Below are positions 26,911-36,220 of a stretch of DNA of 64,000 bases, one piece after another (positions within the stretch are counted from its first letter, which is position 1; the number at the start of each line of letters is the position of its first letter). This stretch comes from Methanobacterium alkalithermotolerans (GTDB lineage Archaea; Methanobacteriota; Methanobacteria; Methanobacteriales; Methanobacteriaceae). Below the pieces are notes generated by a model. It did not search any database and was not told the origin of the DNA. It saw only the letters and a program-made list of their open reading frames with translations. A program made the translations under genes and the position numbers. Location of the stretch: the NCBI RefSeq assembly GCF_018141185.1, contig NZ_CP058560.1:930001-994000 (forward strand), read 5' to 3'.

Positions 26911-26961
26911 AATCTAGATTAGCACCAAGCAGACAAAGAATCTAAACCCCCGGTAAGGTTA

Positions 26962-27378
26962 TTATCCTAACCTGTCAAAAAAGAAACCTTTTTTATATTG
27001 CATGGAATTTATTAGAAATTCATCTCTAGTAATTTTTTTAGCTACAAAATCTTTTCTTAATTGTTCCTGCTCATCAATAAGGGATATCTCCTGTTCATAT
27101 AATTTTCTTTGGAATACTATATCTGATTCATCAAACTTTCCAATCTGAAACCAGTATTTAGTATTCAGAAGGAATAGCATGAATTTATTTTTTGCTGTTA
27201 TCCTCTCTTTGATGCTCTCGTTTTCGATTTGAGAAATTAAAAAAGAGGAAGATGCATCATTTTCAGCAGAAATAATGAGTTGCTGATCAAAATCTAATTG
27301 AGGATAAGCAAAAATAAGGATTATGGTAAAAAAAAGTCCTGTGCCCCCCAATATAGCCCCTAATCTTCCCCAATGCAA
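26962..27378 (-). CDS. Membrane-anchored hypothetical protein
   Basis: 138 residues. One N-terminal transmembrane helix (about 7-26, LGAILGGTGLFFTIILIFAYP) precedes a charged, helical, probably coiled-coil region (about 45-130) with many Glu, Lys and Gln and no cysteine. The end is a short aromatic tail (KKGFFFDRLG). It shares no recognisable domain. It lies on the same strand as the kinase cluster, beyond the phosphatase gene, and the tail resembles that of the 58-residue ORF at 30672 only in ending on aromatics. Confidence 0.65.
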   Translation of the reverse strand: MHWGRLGAILGGTGLFFTIILIFAYPQLDFDQQLIISAENDASSSFLISQIENESIKERITAKNKFMLFLLNTKYWFQIGKFDESDIVFQRKLYEQEISLIDEQEQLRKDFVAKKITRDEFLINSMQYKKGFFFDRLG

Positions 27379-27496
27379 GGAAAGCCCTCCTAGTTGAGAA
27401 ATTATATTACTTAGAATAATCTTTGTAGTTAATCCCTAAAAAATTTTTAGCTGCCCAAAGTATTAATAAAATAAAATTAATAATAAATATGATAGT

Positions 27497-28273
27497 ATGC
27501 ATAACTACAGAGGTAGTCTGGTGGAATTATCAGGAAAAGGGCATGTTTTAATAATAACAGATATTCATGGAAACTGGAGTGATTTTAATAAATTTATTAA
27601 TATATGGGATGATTTTAAAGGGAATAATAATCACCTGGTCATCACCGGGGATTTTATCCATAGCATGGGACTAGTTGAAGACAAGTCTATTGAAGTTTTA
27701 GAACAAATACAGTACCAGTTTGAAAGTGACCAGAACTTCCATGTACTCCTCGGAAATCATGAATGGTCCTTAATATCCAGTGTTGTATTATTTAAAAATC
27801 GTGAAAATTTGAGTTTCAAATTTGAAAATTTATTAAAAAAGAGATTCCCCGGCTCCTGGAAAGAGAAGTTAGAAATATACATTAAATTTTTTAAAAAACT
27901 TCCAGTAGCAGTTAAAACTAATAATAAAGTGTTTATAAGCCATTCTGGCCCATCAAAAAATATAAAGAGTATTGAGGATATCATTAACATAAGTGATTCA
28001 GGTTATGTTGAAAATAAAATCCTGGAAGAATTTTTATGGAATCGTTATGGGGACTATAACTTAACCGACATTGATAACTTTTTAAAAAAAGTTGATTGTC
28101 GAGCTATGGTTGTGGGGCACACCCCGGTAGATGGGGCTAAGTTAGTTGGAAAAAAACAATTAATTATATCATCAAGCTATACTGGAGGAAGTAAAGCTTA
28201 TTTAATACTTGATTTGGAAAAAAAAATAAATGATGCCACGGATCTTATGAAAATGGTAAAGTTTTTGGATTAA
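27497..28273 (+). CDS. PPP-like metallophosphatase
   Basis: 258 residues. The calcineurin-like metal motifs are in order: ITDIHGNWSDF (GDxHG-like), VITGDFIH (GDxxD-like) and LLGNHEWSL (GNHE), then SHSGPSKN and a C-terminal VVGHTPVDGAKLV. This resembles the PPP protein-phosphatase and ApaH-like branch rather than UshA-type enzymes. It has no signal peptide and should be cytoplasmic. It is convergent with the Ser/Thr kinase gene (70 bases between stops), so it may reverse that kinase's phosphorylation. That pairing is an inference. Confidence 0.85.
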   Translation: MHNYRGSLVELSGKGHVLIITDIHGNWSDFNKFINIWDDFKGNNNHLVITGDFIHSMGLVEDKSIEVLEQIQYQFESDQNFHVLLGNHEWSLISSVVLFKNRENLSFKFENLLKKRFPGSWKEKLEIYIKFFKKLPVAVKTNNKVFISHSGPSKNIKSIEDIINISDSGYVENKILEEFLWNRYGDYNLTDIDNFLKKVDCRAMVVGHTPVDGAKLVGKKQLIISSSYTGGSKAYLILDLEKKINDATDLMKMVKFLD

Positions 28274-28344
28274 TATTTGTGGAGTAAATTTTAAAATGGG
28301 GCTTTTTAAAAAGTTAATTAATAGAAATGAGTTTTTCAGAATAT

Positions 28345-30585
28345 TTATTTATCAAATAAAGTAGTCTCCAGGGTGCGGGTAGTCGGTTTATAGTAATCTT
28401 GAAGATCCTCCATTAAGGCCTCAATAGATTCATATCTTTCATTTTTGTTCTTACTCAAGCACTTTAATACAATCTTTTCAACTATATCTGCTTCTGGATT
28501 AATCAAAGAGGGTGGAACCGGATGGGTATTCAAGATAGAATCATATATATGTGAAATTTCTCCTTTGAATGGAAATTCCCCTGTAAGTTGTTCATAAAAT
28601 ACAATTCCCAGCTGATATATGTCTGTTCTTTTATCTGCTTTCCCAAATTCACGGGACAAGTGTTCCGGTGCAGCATATTGTGGAGTTACCCCGGAAAGAG
28701 TAACAGATTTATCAGTGTGGAGTTTGCTTAAACCCCAATCTGAAATTTTGTAAACATCATGACATGACATGATATTAGAGTTTTTTATATCCCCATGAAT
28801 GATATTCTTCCTGTGAGCATAATTTAATCCTCTTGCCACTTCATATATGATGAATACAACCTCTTGCACCGGTTTTGGTCCTTTAAATAAAGAAGATTTG
28901 CAATATTCCATTTCCAAGTAGGGAATGGGTAAAATTTTATAATCATATAATTTTACTATATTCTGATGTTCTAAATTTTCCCAATTAGAAACCTCGCTGA
29001 TAAAAATCTTCTCTGACCTTTTATCAAAGCTTTTTGGTATTTTTATGGCCACAACCTGACCATCATATTTTTTAGCCTTAAAAACACGGCCAAAGCCACC
29101 TTCTCCAATAAAAGAAGATTCTTCATAAACCGAATGCAATTCATAGGGCAATGATTTAAAGGAAAGTTTCTCCAGCCGGTTGAATTCTTTGCCTTTAATG
29201 ATTATCTCTGATCCATAAATATGGTTAATGATTAGATTAAACAAAAAAGGCAGGATTAAAAATAAGCCCAGGCCGCTGAAAATAGTGACCATGGGAAATG
29301 AGAATATATCCCCCAGTATAGCAGTAAAACCTACTCCCAAAAGAAGAATAAAAATTATCAGATAATTGTAGTTTACCTTAATTCTTAGATTGGCATATAG
29401 ATTATAAAGAATTAAACTGAACAAGAAAACAAATAAAATTCCACTAGTTAGCAGGAAATAACCAAAATTAGGATCATAGATGGTCATTTCTGATACATCA
29501 AAAAGAAAAATATTGGAAGGTATAAAAATTAAAATCCCCAAAATCAAAAATGCTGCATTTAATCCCATTAAAAAATTATACTTCCAGTTTTTAATGGTTT
29601 TAAGTCGTTTTAATGCTTTATCTTTACTATTACTACGTAATTTAAAGATTAAAACACCCAGGAGAATCACAGTATAAATTAAAAATCCCATAATATAATA
29701 TTCTAAATCAGCCATAAATGGTGATAATAGGCCTGATTCATTATAAATAGTGGGTGGTGGTTGATTTGCAAGCCAACTTACACTATTAACACCTAATTTC
29801 CAGTTATCGCTCCGATAAATCCAAAAATTGGCTAGACTTTTAGCTGCACCAAAAAATACCACTCTTCCCTTCCCATAATTTAAAGTAGAGATGACAGGAA
29901 GTGGACCAGAAGTTTCATTTAAATCCTGTTTATAATTGGGCATGGAATATCCCTGATCAGTAAATGATAACCAATCACCCCATGAATCCGAACTTGAATA
30001 GGCTAAAACTTCTGATGATCCTGTATTCTGGATATAAGGGCCTTGTAAGTAGTGAATTTCTTTCAGATCAGCAGTTAATGGGCTTGATTTAATATCAGAA
30101 ATTTTAATAAAATCTTGAAAGGCGATATTGTTTTTGGGATCCACGATAATCTGGTTGGGAGAATAATTTAAGCCAAAACTATGGGCAATTTGATTAAATG
30201 CATAATCTTCATTGCCATCTTCCACCCCCCAGCCATCTGCAACTAAGAACAACCCCCCTCCACTAGACACGAATTGATTAATGGATTTAATCTCATCTGC
30301 AGTATAATTGCGTCCAGGAGCCATTAAAATTAAAACATCATATTTCCGGAGATTTTCATAAGTTATAGGAGAATTTTTTAGCCGTGAAACATAAAATCCA
30401 TTAGTTTCAAGAAGATTAGCAAAAATAGAAGACCCCTGCGGAGCTATATTAAAAATGGTGTACATATTGTAGTATGGGCCAGTTTCATCAAATATAACAG
30501 CTGTTTTTTCTCTGGTAGCCCCTACTGTAGTTAAACTAACTAACAAAATAAATACTAAGATAATCAGATATTTTAACTGACCCAC
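28345..30585 (-). CDS. Membrane Ser/Thr protein kinase with extracytoplasmic sensor-like domain
   Basis: 746 residues. A signal peptide (1-23) is followed by an extracytoplasmic domain (about 25-290) resembling glutamine-amidotransferase-like/DUF4350 folds (YDVLILMAPGRNYTADEI, SSGGGLFLVADG, GRVVFFGAA). Six or so membrane helices follow (about 295-475). A Hanks-type kinase domain occupies about 487-730: glycine loop IGEGGFGRVF, lysine in VAIKIP (K515), HGDIKNSN (D599), DWG (D616), AAPEHL, and DIYQLGIVFYEQL. HRD is HGD and DFG is DWG. All catalytic residues remain. The tail TTRTLETTLFDK is Thr-rich, a possible phosphosite for the FHA protein. Confidence 0.92.
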   Translation of the reverse strand: MGQLKYLIILVFILLVSLTTVGATREKTAVIFDETGPYYNMYTIFNIAPQGSSIFANLLETNGFYVSRLKNSPITYENLRKYDVLILMAPGRNYTADEIKSINQFVSSGGGLFLVADGWGVEDGNEDYAFNQIAHSFGLNYSPNQIIVDPKNNIAFQDFIKISDIKSSPLTADLKEIHYLQGPYIQNTGSSEVLAYSSSDSWGDWLSFTDQGYSMPNYKQDLNETSGPLPVISTLNYGKGRVVFFGAAKSLANFWIYRSDNWKLGVNSVSWLANQPPPTIYNESGLLSPFMADLEYYIMGFLIYTVILLGVLIFKLRSNSKDKALKRLKTIKNWKYNFLMGLNAAFLILGILIFIPSNIFLFDVSEMTIYDPNFGYFLLTSGILFVFLFSLILYNLYANLRIKVNYNYLIIFILLLGVGFTAILGDIFSFPMVTIFSGLGLFLILPFLFNLIINHIYGSEIIIKGKEFNRLEKLSFKSLPYELHSVYEESSFIGEGGFGRVFKAKKYDGQVVAIKIPKSFDKRSEKIFISEVSNWENLEHQNIVKLYDYKILPIPYLEMEYCKSSLFKGPKPVQEVVFIIYEVARGLNYAHRKNIIHGDIKNSNIMSCHDVYKISDWGLSKLHTDKSVTLSGVTPQYAAPEHLSREFGKADKRTDIYQLGIVFYEQLTGEFPFKGEISHIYDSILNTHPVPPSLINPEADIVEKIVLKCLSKNKNERYESIEALMEDLQDYYKPTTRTLETTLFDK

Positions 30586-30671
30586 ACTATGGGCCTTAGA
30601 TAGAATTTTAAAACCCCACAGTAATTTTTAGCTAAATATGTTCCGGTAATTATATATACAATTTTTTTTAA

Positions 30672-30848
30672 TTACCAGAATGGTCTGGCCAAAATACCTC
30701 TGTTGATCATTTCCACTTTAGCTTTTTCCATTTCTTTTTCTTGTAATTCAAAGACTTCCTTCATGGCCGCCATGTATCCATCCGCAAAACCAGATTTGTA
30801 GCCTTTACGGAAATCTTCCAGATTTTCAATCTCTTCTTTTTGATTCAA
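30672..30848 (-). CDS. Small 58-residue protein between kinase and pentapeptide-like genes
   Basis: A 58-codon frame from a TTG at 30848, with a G-rich stretch (GGGGGG) a few bases upstream as ribosome site. It reads as a charged helix (EEIENLEDFRKGYKSG, AAMKEVFELQEKEMEKA) ending in NRGILARPFW. The Lys/Glu pattern and amphipathic spacing look coding rather than random. It lies on the same strand as the flanking kinase and repeat-protein genes, 86 bases from the kinase. No family is recognised. Confidence 0.6.
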   Translation of the reverse strand: MNQKEEIENLEDFRKGYKSGFADGYMAAMKEVFELQEKEMEKAKVEMINRGILARPFW

Positions 30849-31048
30849 AAAAAGCCCCCCAGACTTATGAATTATAATATATAAGGACTAATATTAATAA
30901 TTAACTATTAGCTTTAAATTTTTCTAGTTTCTAATTTAAATAGATATTGGTTCTAAATGATTTTTTAGATATTAATCTAATGGGAAAGAGATTAGTTGTT
31001 TTAAGGGGTTATTATTTACAATATATTATCTTGACTAAAACTCAGCAA

Positions 31049-32128
31049 TTATCGCATGTATTTTCGGGCAAAGGTTACAATAAATGTTGGCCAAGTAAAT
31101 GCCCCTATTACTGCTTCTAAAATCGTTAAAAAACTATATAATCCAGTTTTAGCATTTATAACCCCATAAGCCGGGACTATGAGAGTTAAGAAACTAAATC
31201 TTAGTTTATTCAATAGAGAATCAAGGGAAAATAAACCTTCCATAACCCAGTAACTAAAGGCAAATAGTAATAACAGAGTTATGAATGAAAAAAGCAAACG
31301 AGAGGGATGCACCCCATAACCAAAAAGATACTGGACAATTATTTCAGGATATCGGAAATAAAAAGGTTTCTGTTTTCTTTTAGCCTCCATTTCATGGTAA
31401 AAACTATAATCTGCTTTTTCTCTATCACCAATTTTCTCCCATATTATTTTAGCACTACGGTGTGCTCTTTCCTGTCCTTTAACATTTTCAAACGTGGTAT
31501 TAAAAAAATTTAAATTTCCATTTATTTTCAAACGATCAAACCATGCTTCTCCCATTATATGAGCCCGGTTAAACCATACATTACCCTCAATTTCCGCAGC
31601 GTAAAAAGAAAGATTTTCAGTTATTCTTGCATCTTTGAATGAAACACTGGCCCCTATAATAGTATAATTAAATGACGCTTCACCAGCAATGGTTGCATTT
31701 TGGAACCATACATAATTTCCAATGATGGTGTGATCAAATAAAATATTTCCATAAATTTTAGCCTTAAAAAAAGAAACACTACCATTAATATGGGCTAATT
31801 CAAAACATAAATTTTCACCAATATCAACATTATCTCCCCAAATATCAGCCTGGATTTTAGAATTCTCAAAATTAAGATCCTTTTTAATGTAAGCACCTGT
31901 TAAGATAATATCCTGCTGTGTTTCAAATCCCTTAAAATTTGCATTAACAAATATCGCTCCTTTGAAGTTGAGATTTTGACTTTTTTTTCTGTTTTCTAGC
32001 TTTTCTATTTTTAGCTTCTCTATTCTCTTAAAAGTTTCACTACTCTCGTCATCAGGTAATTCAAGGTGTAGAATGCATAAATCTTTATGTAAAACCTTTT
32101 CTTCACAGCCATGTATTTTGCATTTCAT
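31049..32128 (-). CDS. Membrane protein with pentapeptide-like repeats and zinc-ribbon N-terminus
   Basis: 359 residues. The N-terminus has a possible metal site (CKIHGCEEKVLHKDLCILH). Residues about 50-210 form a regular beta-helix-like region, with units such as NLNFKGAIFVNANFKG, ISFFKAKIYGNILFDHT-like and WFQNATIAGEASFNYT, close to pentapeptide or bactofilin-like solenoids. After a basic linker (HEMEAKRKQKPFYFRYPE), three or four membrane helices follow and end in LEAVIGAFTWPTFIVTFARKYMR, which recalls small ion-channel pore regions. It lies between the FHA gene and the 58-residue ORF on the same strand. Confidence 0.78.
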   Translation of the reverse strand: MKCKIHGCEEKVLHKDLCILHLELPDDESSETFKRIEKLKIEKLENRKKSQNLNFKGAIFVNANFKGFETQQDIILTGAYIKKDLNFENSKIQADIWGDNVDIGENLCFELAHINGSVSFFKAKIYGNILFDHTIIGNYVWFQNATIAGEASFNYTIIGASVSFKDARITENLSFYAAEIEGNVWFNRAHIMGEAWFDRLKINGNLNFFNTTFENVKGQERAHRSAKIIWEKIGDREKADYSFYHEMEAKRKQKPFYFRYPEIIVQYLFGYGVHPSRLLFSFITLLLLFAFSYWVMEGLFSLDSLLNKLRFSFLTLIVPAYGVINAKTGLYSFLTILEAVIGAFTWPTFIVTFARKYMR

Positions 32129-32161
32129 TTTCTAAATTTCAGGATCTAAATTTTAATAAAA

Positions 32162-32713
32162 CTAATCCACATTTTCTTCTAAATATCTGGCATTCATAAC
32201 TCTGGCCACAGTAATGGAATCCTTGTTTTTTAGTTTTATCATACCCTGGCCTTTTATTTCTTTTCCATTTACACGTGTTCCGTTTTTAGTGTCCATGTCT
32301 TCAATATAAAAGCCATCATCCAGATGTGTAATTCTGAAGTGCTCTTTACCTATAAATGACAATTCATCAATAAGAAGAATCCCTAAAAAATCTTCCCGGC
32401 CATAAACCCGTTCATAATAGTCAATAAAAATCTTCTTATTAACGGATAAAACTAGTTTTGCCTTTATTTTACGGGGTTTTTTAAATCTAGTCGTTTTAGA
32501 AAACCGGGAATGATAACTTAATCTACGATAAACATACTCAATAGAGAACCCCAATAGAAATGATAATAAAATAGCAATAAGAAGAATTATAAGTAGGCCG
32601 GTTACCCATTCCAGATCTATATTTATGAATTGGTTTTGGAAAGACACCACCAAAAGTAATATAGAAAAAATAGCAAAAATGGCGATGATTAATATTATTC
32701 TGGTAATGGACAT
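32162..32713 (-). CDS. Membrane-anchored FHA-domain protein
   Basis: 183 residues. Two N-terminal membrane helices (about 5-24 and 37-60) and a basic linker precede a C-terminal FHA domain (about 100-178). The phosphothreonine-binding residues are visible: YGREDF (Gly-Arg), EHFRI (Ser/Thr-x-x-His variant) and NGTRVNG (Asn-Gly). FHA domains bind pThr peptides. With the Hanks-type kinase two genes downstream on the same strand, it is a natural reader of that kinase's output, perhaps at the membrane. That link is inferred from position. Confidence 0.88.
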   Translation of the reverse strand: MSITRIILIIAIFAIFSILLLVVSFQNQFINIDLEWVTGLLIILLIAILLSFLLGFSIEYVYRRLSYHSRFSKTTRFKKPRKIKAKLVLSVNKKIFIDYYERVYGREDFLGILLIDELSFIGKEHFRITHLDDGFYIEDMDTKNGTRVNGKEIKGQGMIKLKNKDSITVARVMNARYLEENVD

Positions 32714-32857
32714 GCACTTAGCCCCTCAAAGACCCCTCCATGTTAAACAATAACAGTATACTTGATAAAAAAAATCCAGTGATACTAAAATAATGTCCAG
32801 ATATAGTTAGTATTATATATTTTTAAATTAATTAATCTATTGATTAAGAAGAGGCCA

Positions 32858-34123
32858 TTAAAGTTTACCATTATTAAAAGAATTTATAATATTGATTAAC
32901 TTTTTAAATGATTCCATCTCAGATTTTATTAATTCAAACTCAGATAAATCTTTTTCTTCATAATCAGGGTTAGTTAAATAGAGAGGGCCCCGCGATATTC
33001 TTCGCTGCACCCCGTCTTTACATAAAATTTGTTTTACCTTTTGGTTATGAACCAGTGCTCCCTTAGGGATAATTACATTGGGCTTTACCTTGCTAAGATC
33101 TATTTTTTCCAAATCAACCGCGGTAATTAAATCCGCTATTTCTTTATCCAATGCAATTACATTTACCTGTTGAGAATCATCGACGGATTGGAAAAATTTT
33201 TCCAAAAAAGTTGCAGCCAAGCTACTGGTTATAATAGAAGCTTCTGATTTTATTTCAGGCATTTTTTCAATTAATTCTTGATTTTTGCCTTTTAAAAGGG
33301 CAAATGGAAAATTTATTTTAGGGTCATGGTAAGGAAAGCTAATTACTTTAAAAGAAAATTCATTTTGAACTTTGCCCACTAATGATTGGAATTCTTCATA
33401 GGTATGAGGGATTATACCTTTAATTAAAGGTTTTTCGTTCATTATTAATCCCTGATATTCAAAATTAGCAAACCTCCGTAAAGCAAATGATTTTACTCCC
33501 CATTTTTCTAGTTGGTCGCATGTTTCCCATAAATCATAGCCATCATTTACACCAGGGATAATTACGGCGGAGGCATTAAGATCTATGCTCTCACCAAACA
33601 TTTCACAGGCTTGAATGGCCTCTTTGGATGTTTTATCCCCCATCCACTTTCTTCTCTTTTCAGGATTGGTGGAGAAAACTGAAAAACTGATCTCGTCCAC
33701 CCCCCATGAAATAAGTTTCTCAGCCATGATTTCATTTTTTATAGGTTTTCCACTGGTATATCCCAAATGAAGGGAAAAAGGTAGCTCTTTTATTTTCAAA
33801 ACCAGTTCTTGCAATTCAGGGTAGTTAAGTATATCTGCACCGCCAATTACCAGGATCTGTAAATCCTCAGGACGCAACATACTCCAATTTATCTGAGAAA
33901 ATTTTTTCACCAGGTCTTCTAAGACTTGATAAAGAGGTTTATAATTCTGAGATACTCTATCTGCAATATTTTTACAATAATCACAACCTACTTCATAGGG
34001 AGGGCAGTTTATGCACCCTGTTGGTTTTAAATTATTGAAGTCCACGTTTTTATAAAAACAAAACTCACAAAACCCTCCACAATCTATGCCACATCTGCCA
34101 TGCACATCGGTAAAAATTTGCAT
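32858..34123 (-). CDS. mmp10: Methanogenesis marker protein 10, radical SAM/B12 arginine methylase
   Basis: 421 residues. Mmp10 methylates a conserved arginine of McrA in the active region of methyl-coenzyme M reductase, using SAM and cobalamin. The sequence fits: the cluster motif GIDCGGFCEFCFYK near residues 11-24, the second Cys set TGCINCPPYEVGCDYC, LHLGYTSGKPI, the ISFSVFSTNPEKRRKWMGD block and VIIPGVNDG. The MRFAN-like ALRRFANFEYQGLI segment is also present. It is monocistronic or leads the FHA-kinase unit; the gap to the FHA gene is about 145 bases. Confidence rests on motif order. Confidence 0.85.
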   Translation of the reverse strand: MQIFTDVHGRCGIDCGGFCEFCFYKNVDFNNLKPTGCINCPPYEVGCDYCKNIADRVSQNYKPLYQVLEDLVKKFSQINWSMLRPEDLQILVIGGADILNYPELQELVLKIKELPFSLHLGYTSGKPIKNEIMAEKLISWGVDEISFSVFSTNPEKRRKWMGDKTSKEAIQACEMFGESIDLNASAVIIPGVNDGYDLWETCDQLEKWGVKSFALRRFANFEYQGLIMNEKPLIKGIIPHTYEEFQSLVGKVQNEFSFKVISFPYHDPKINFPFALLKGKNQELIEKMPEIKSEASIITSSLAATFLEKFFQSVDDSQQVNVIALDKEIADLITAVDLEKIDLSKVKPNVIIPKGALVHNQKVKQILCKDGVQRRISRGPLYLTNPDYEEKDLSEFELIKSEMESFKKLINIINSFNNGKL

Positions 34124-34394
34124 TTTAACCCTACAATAATTATATCTGACCTCCCAATAATACTTTTTCCCAAAAATGAATCTTAAGAGTACTCCATTAT
34201 AATCTAAGTAAATATGAGTAAAATTAATAATAATGATAATAAATAAGTACTGTTTAAGATATTACCCGATTTATAAGAATAATAATTAAATTGAAGGGCC
34301 CAGATTCTCCATTGCATTATTGTGAGAGGTCTGGATTTATATAATTAGAAGCATCATAACATAATCACTATTAATTAGTTATGAGGTAAACCCA

Positions 34395-35234
34395 TTGATT
34401 ATCAGCACTTTAATGGATGATAAAAAAAAGGAAGGATCTCCTTTAATTAATGAACATGGGCTGTCTTTTCACATCCATAAAGAAGAATATAATATTCTTT
34501 TTGATATGGGGGCCAGTGAATATTTTGCCTATAATGCCCAAAAAATGGGTATCGATCTAAACAATATTGACCTGGCTGTTATCTCCCATGGACATTATGA
34601 TCATGGAGGAGGATTAAAAACTTTTTTTAAAGAAAATAAAAATTCAGAAGTTTATTTAAAACCATTAGGGAAATATTATAGGATAAATGATCCCCTATCC
34701 CCCCAAGAAATTAATCTGGATATTGATGTTCTAGAAAAAAATAGCTTACGATTGAAATACATAAGAGAAAATAGGGAAGTTTTGCCAGGAATACACCTCA
34801 TTAGCTCCATTATCCAAAAGTATGATTCTCGCCAGGATAATAACGGTTTATATAAGATGAAAAATGGAAAAATGGTCCGGGATGATTTTGATCATGAATT
34901 ATTAATGATATTGGAAGAAAAGGATAAGATAATCATTATAAGTGGATGTTCCCATCAGGGCATACTTAATATGATAGAAACCGCCTGTAGTCTTTTCCCT
35001 CAAAAACATATCAAGGCTATTATTGGTGGTTTTCATCTAATTTATCCCACTGAATTTAGCCAAAAAAACGATTATTCCACTCATATTAAAAAAATTGGGG
35101 AAAAAATAGCAGAATATCCTGTAGAAATGATTTATACTGGACACTGCACCTCCGAAAAATCTTATAATATTTTAAAAGAAGTTTTAAAGGACAGGTTGAA
35201 TTATGCTTACACCGGTACGGTGATTTATCTGTAG
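34395..35234 (+). CDS. MBL-fold metal hydrolase (COG1237)
   Basis: 279 residues from a TTG behind GAGGTAAACCCA. The MBL metal motif SHGHYDHGGGL is complete, with GCSHQGILNMIE and GGFHLIYP as later metal and active-site segments and YTGHCTSEKSY near the end. This is the COG1237 type, which includes the enzyme adding the ribofuranosyl-aminobenzene phosphate unit in methanopterin synthesis. The methanopterin role is only suggested by family and organism. It has its own promoter region and no same-strand partner upstream. Confidence 0.8.
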   Translation: MIISTLMDDKKKEGSPLINEHGLSFHIHKEEYNILFDMGASEYFAYNAQKMGIDLNNIDLAVISHGHYDHGGGLKTFFKENKNSEVYLKPLGKYYRINDPLSPQEINLDIDVLEKNSLRLKYIRENREVLPGIHLISSIIQKYDSRQDNNGLYKMKNGKMVRDDFDHELLMILEEKDKIIIISGCSHQGILNMIETACSLFPQKHIKAIIGGFHLIYPTEFSQKNDYSTHIKKIGEKIAEYPVEMIYTGHCTSEKSYNILKEVLKDRLNYAYTGTVIYL

Positions 35235-35281
35235 ATTGTTAAGCCAAATATTTATTAAATATTTAATATAAAAATAATAAT

Positions 35282-36220
35282 ATGAACCAGAGGAATGATT
35301 TTAAAAAGGCAACATTTATAATTATTTTAATTATTTTTTTATCCCTATCTTTTTCCATTGCTCACCAGCCTCGTTTAGCCAGCGATAGTAGTTCCCTGGA
35401 AAACCCTATTGTGGTGAGTAATCCTGAGATTTCCCAGGCATTTTATGGAGATCTTAATGGAAATCCAGCTTATTATAAAATAAGTAGCAAGGAAGAATTC
35501 AGATTATATGTTAATTTGCTGGTTCCTGATACTCCCGGATCCGGTGAGAAACTGGTATCTGCTGAGATTTTAGATGAAAATCAGAATATACTGGCCAGTT
35601 TAGATGGAAATAATTTTGATTGGGAAGTCTTTTTTGAACCTTTTGGAGGAGATAGTTACCTTCAAGGTCCTGAATTTAACCAGACCGTCCCGGCAGGCAC
35701 TTACTACATTAAAGTATTTAATAATGAAAATCAGGGCAGTTATTCCCTGGCAATAGGAGATATTGAAACTTTTCCCCCAGATGAATCATTAAATGCTATT
35801 TTACTATTACCCATTTTAAAAGCTGGTTTTTTCCAGGTCCCGGTGGTGGAAGTCTTCCCACAATTTTTAGGAATTATTATAGCACTGGGAGTATTTATGG
35901 TGATCTACACTCTGCTAATTAAATCCCGAAAATCAGATGAAACACTCCAGGTAACCCTTAAGGTTATATCTTCAGTTAATACCCTACTGAGGGTGGGGAT
36001 AATTATTACCGCAGTTATTTGGATATTCAGTTACTCCCAAAATCCTCGAAATATTCTAGGAGGTATTGCCACCCTTTTGCTTCTCTTTATCGTGATACTC
36101 CACTGGAATTTGAATTCTAATTTTAAAAGTATTTCCCCTGAATCACTTCCCCTTAAAAAAAGTACTATTTTAATGATATTCTGGTGGTTATTTGTATTTT
36201 TAAGGGTAGTTTTAATCTAG
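35282..36220 (+). CDS. Exported membrane protein of unknown function
   Basis: 312 residues. A signal-like N-terminus (KATFIIILIIFLSLSFSIA) is followed by an extracytoplasmic domain (about 35-165) with beta-strand pattern and a PPC-like ending (TVPAGTYYIKVFNNENQGSYSLAIGD). Four or five membrane helices occupy the C-terminal half (about 190-312). It starts with an ATG 47 bases after the MBL gene and probably shares its transcript, which ends at the hairpin at 36247-36298. Function not recognised. Confidence 0.72.
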   Translation: MNQRNDFKKATFIIILIIFLSLSFSIAHQPRLASDSSSLENPIVVSNPEISQAFYGDLNGNPAYYKISSKEEFRLYVNLLVPDTPGSGEKLVSAEILDENQNILASLDGNNFDWEVFFEPFGGDSYLQGPEFNQTVPAGTYYIKVFNNENQGSYSLAIGDIETFPPDESLNAILLLPILKAGFFQVPVVEVFPQFLGIIIALGVFMVIYTLLIKSRKSDETLQVTLKVISSVNTLLRVGIIITAVIWIFSYSQNPRNILGGIATLLLLFIVILHWNLNSNFKSISPESLPLKKSTILMIFWWLFVFLRVVLI

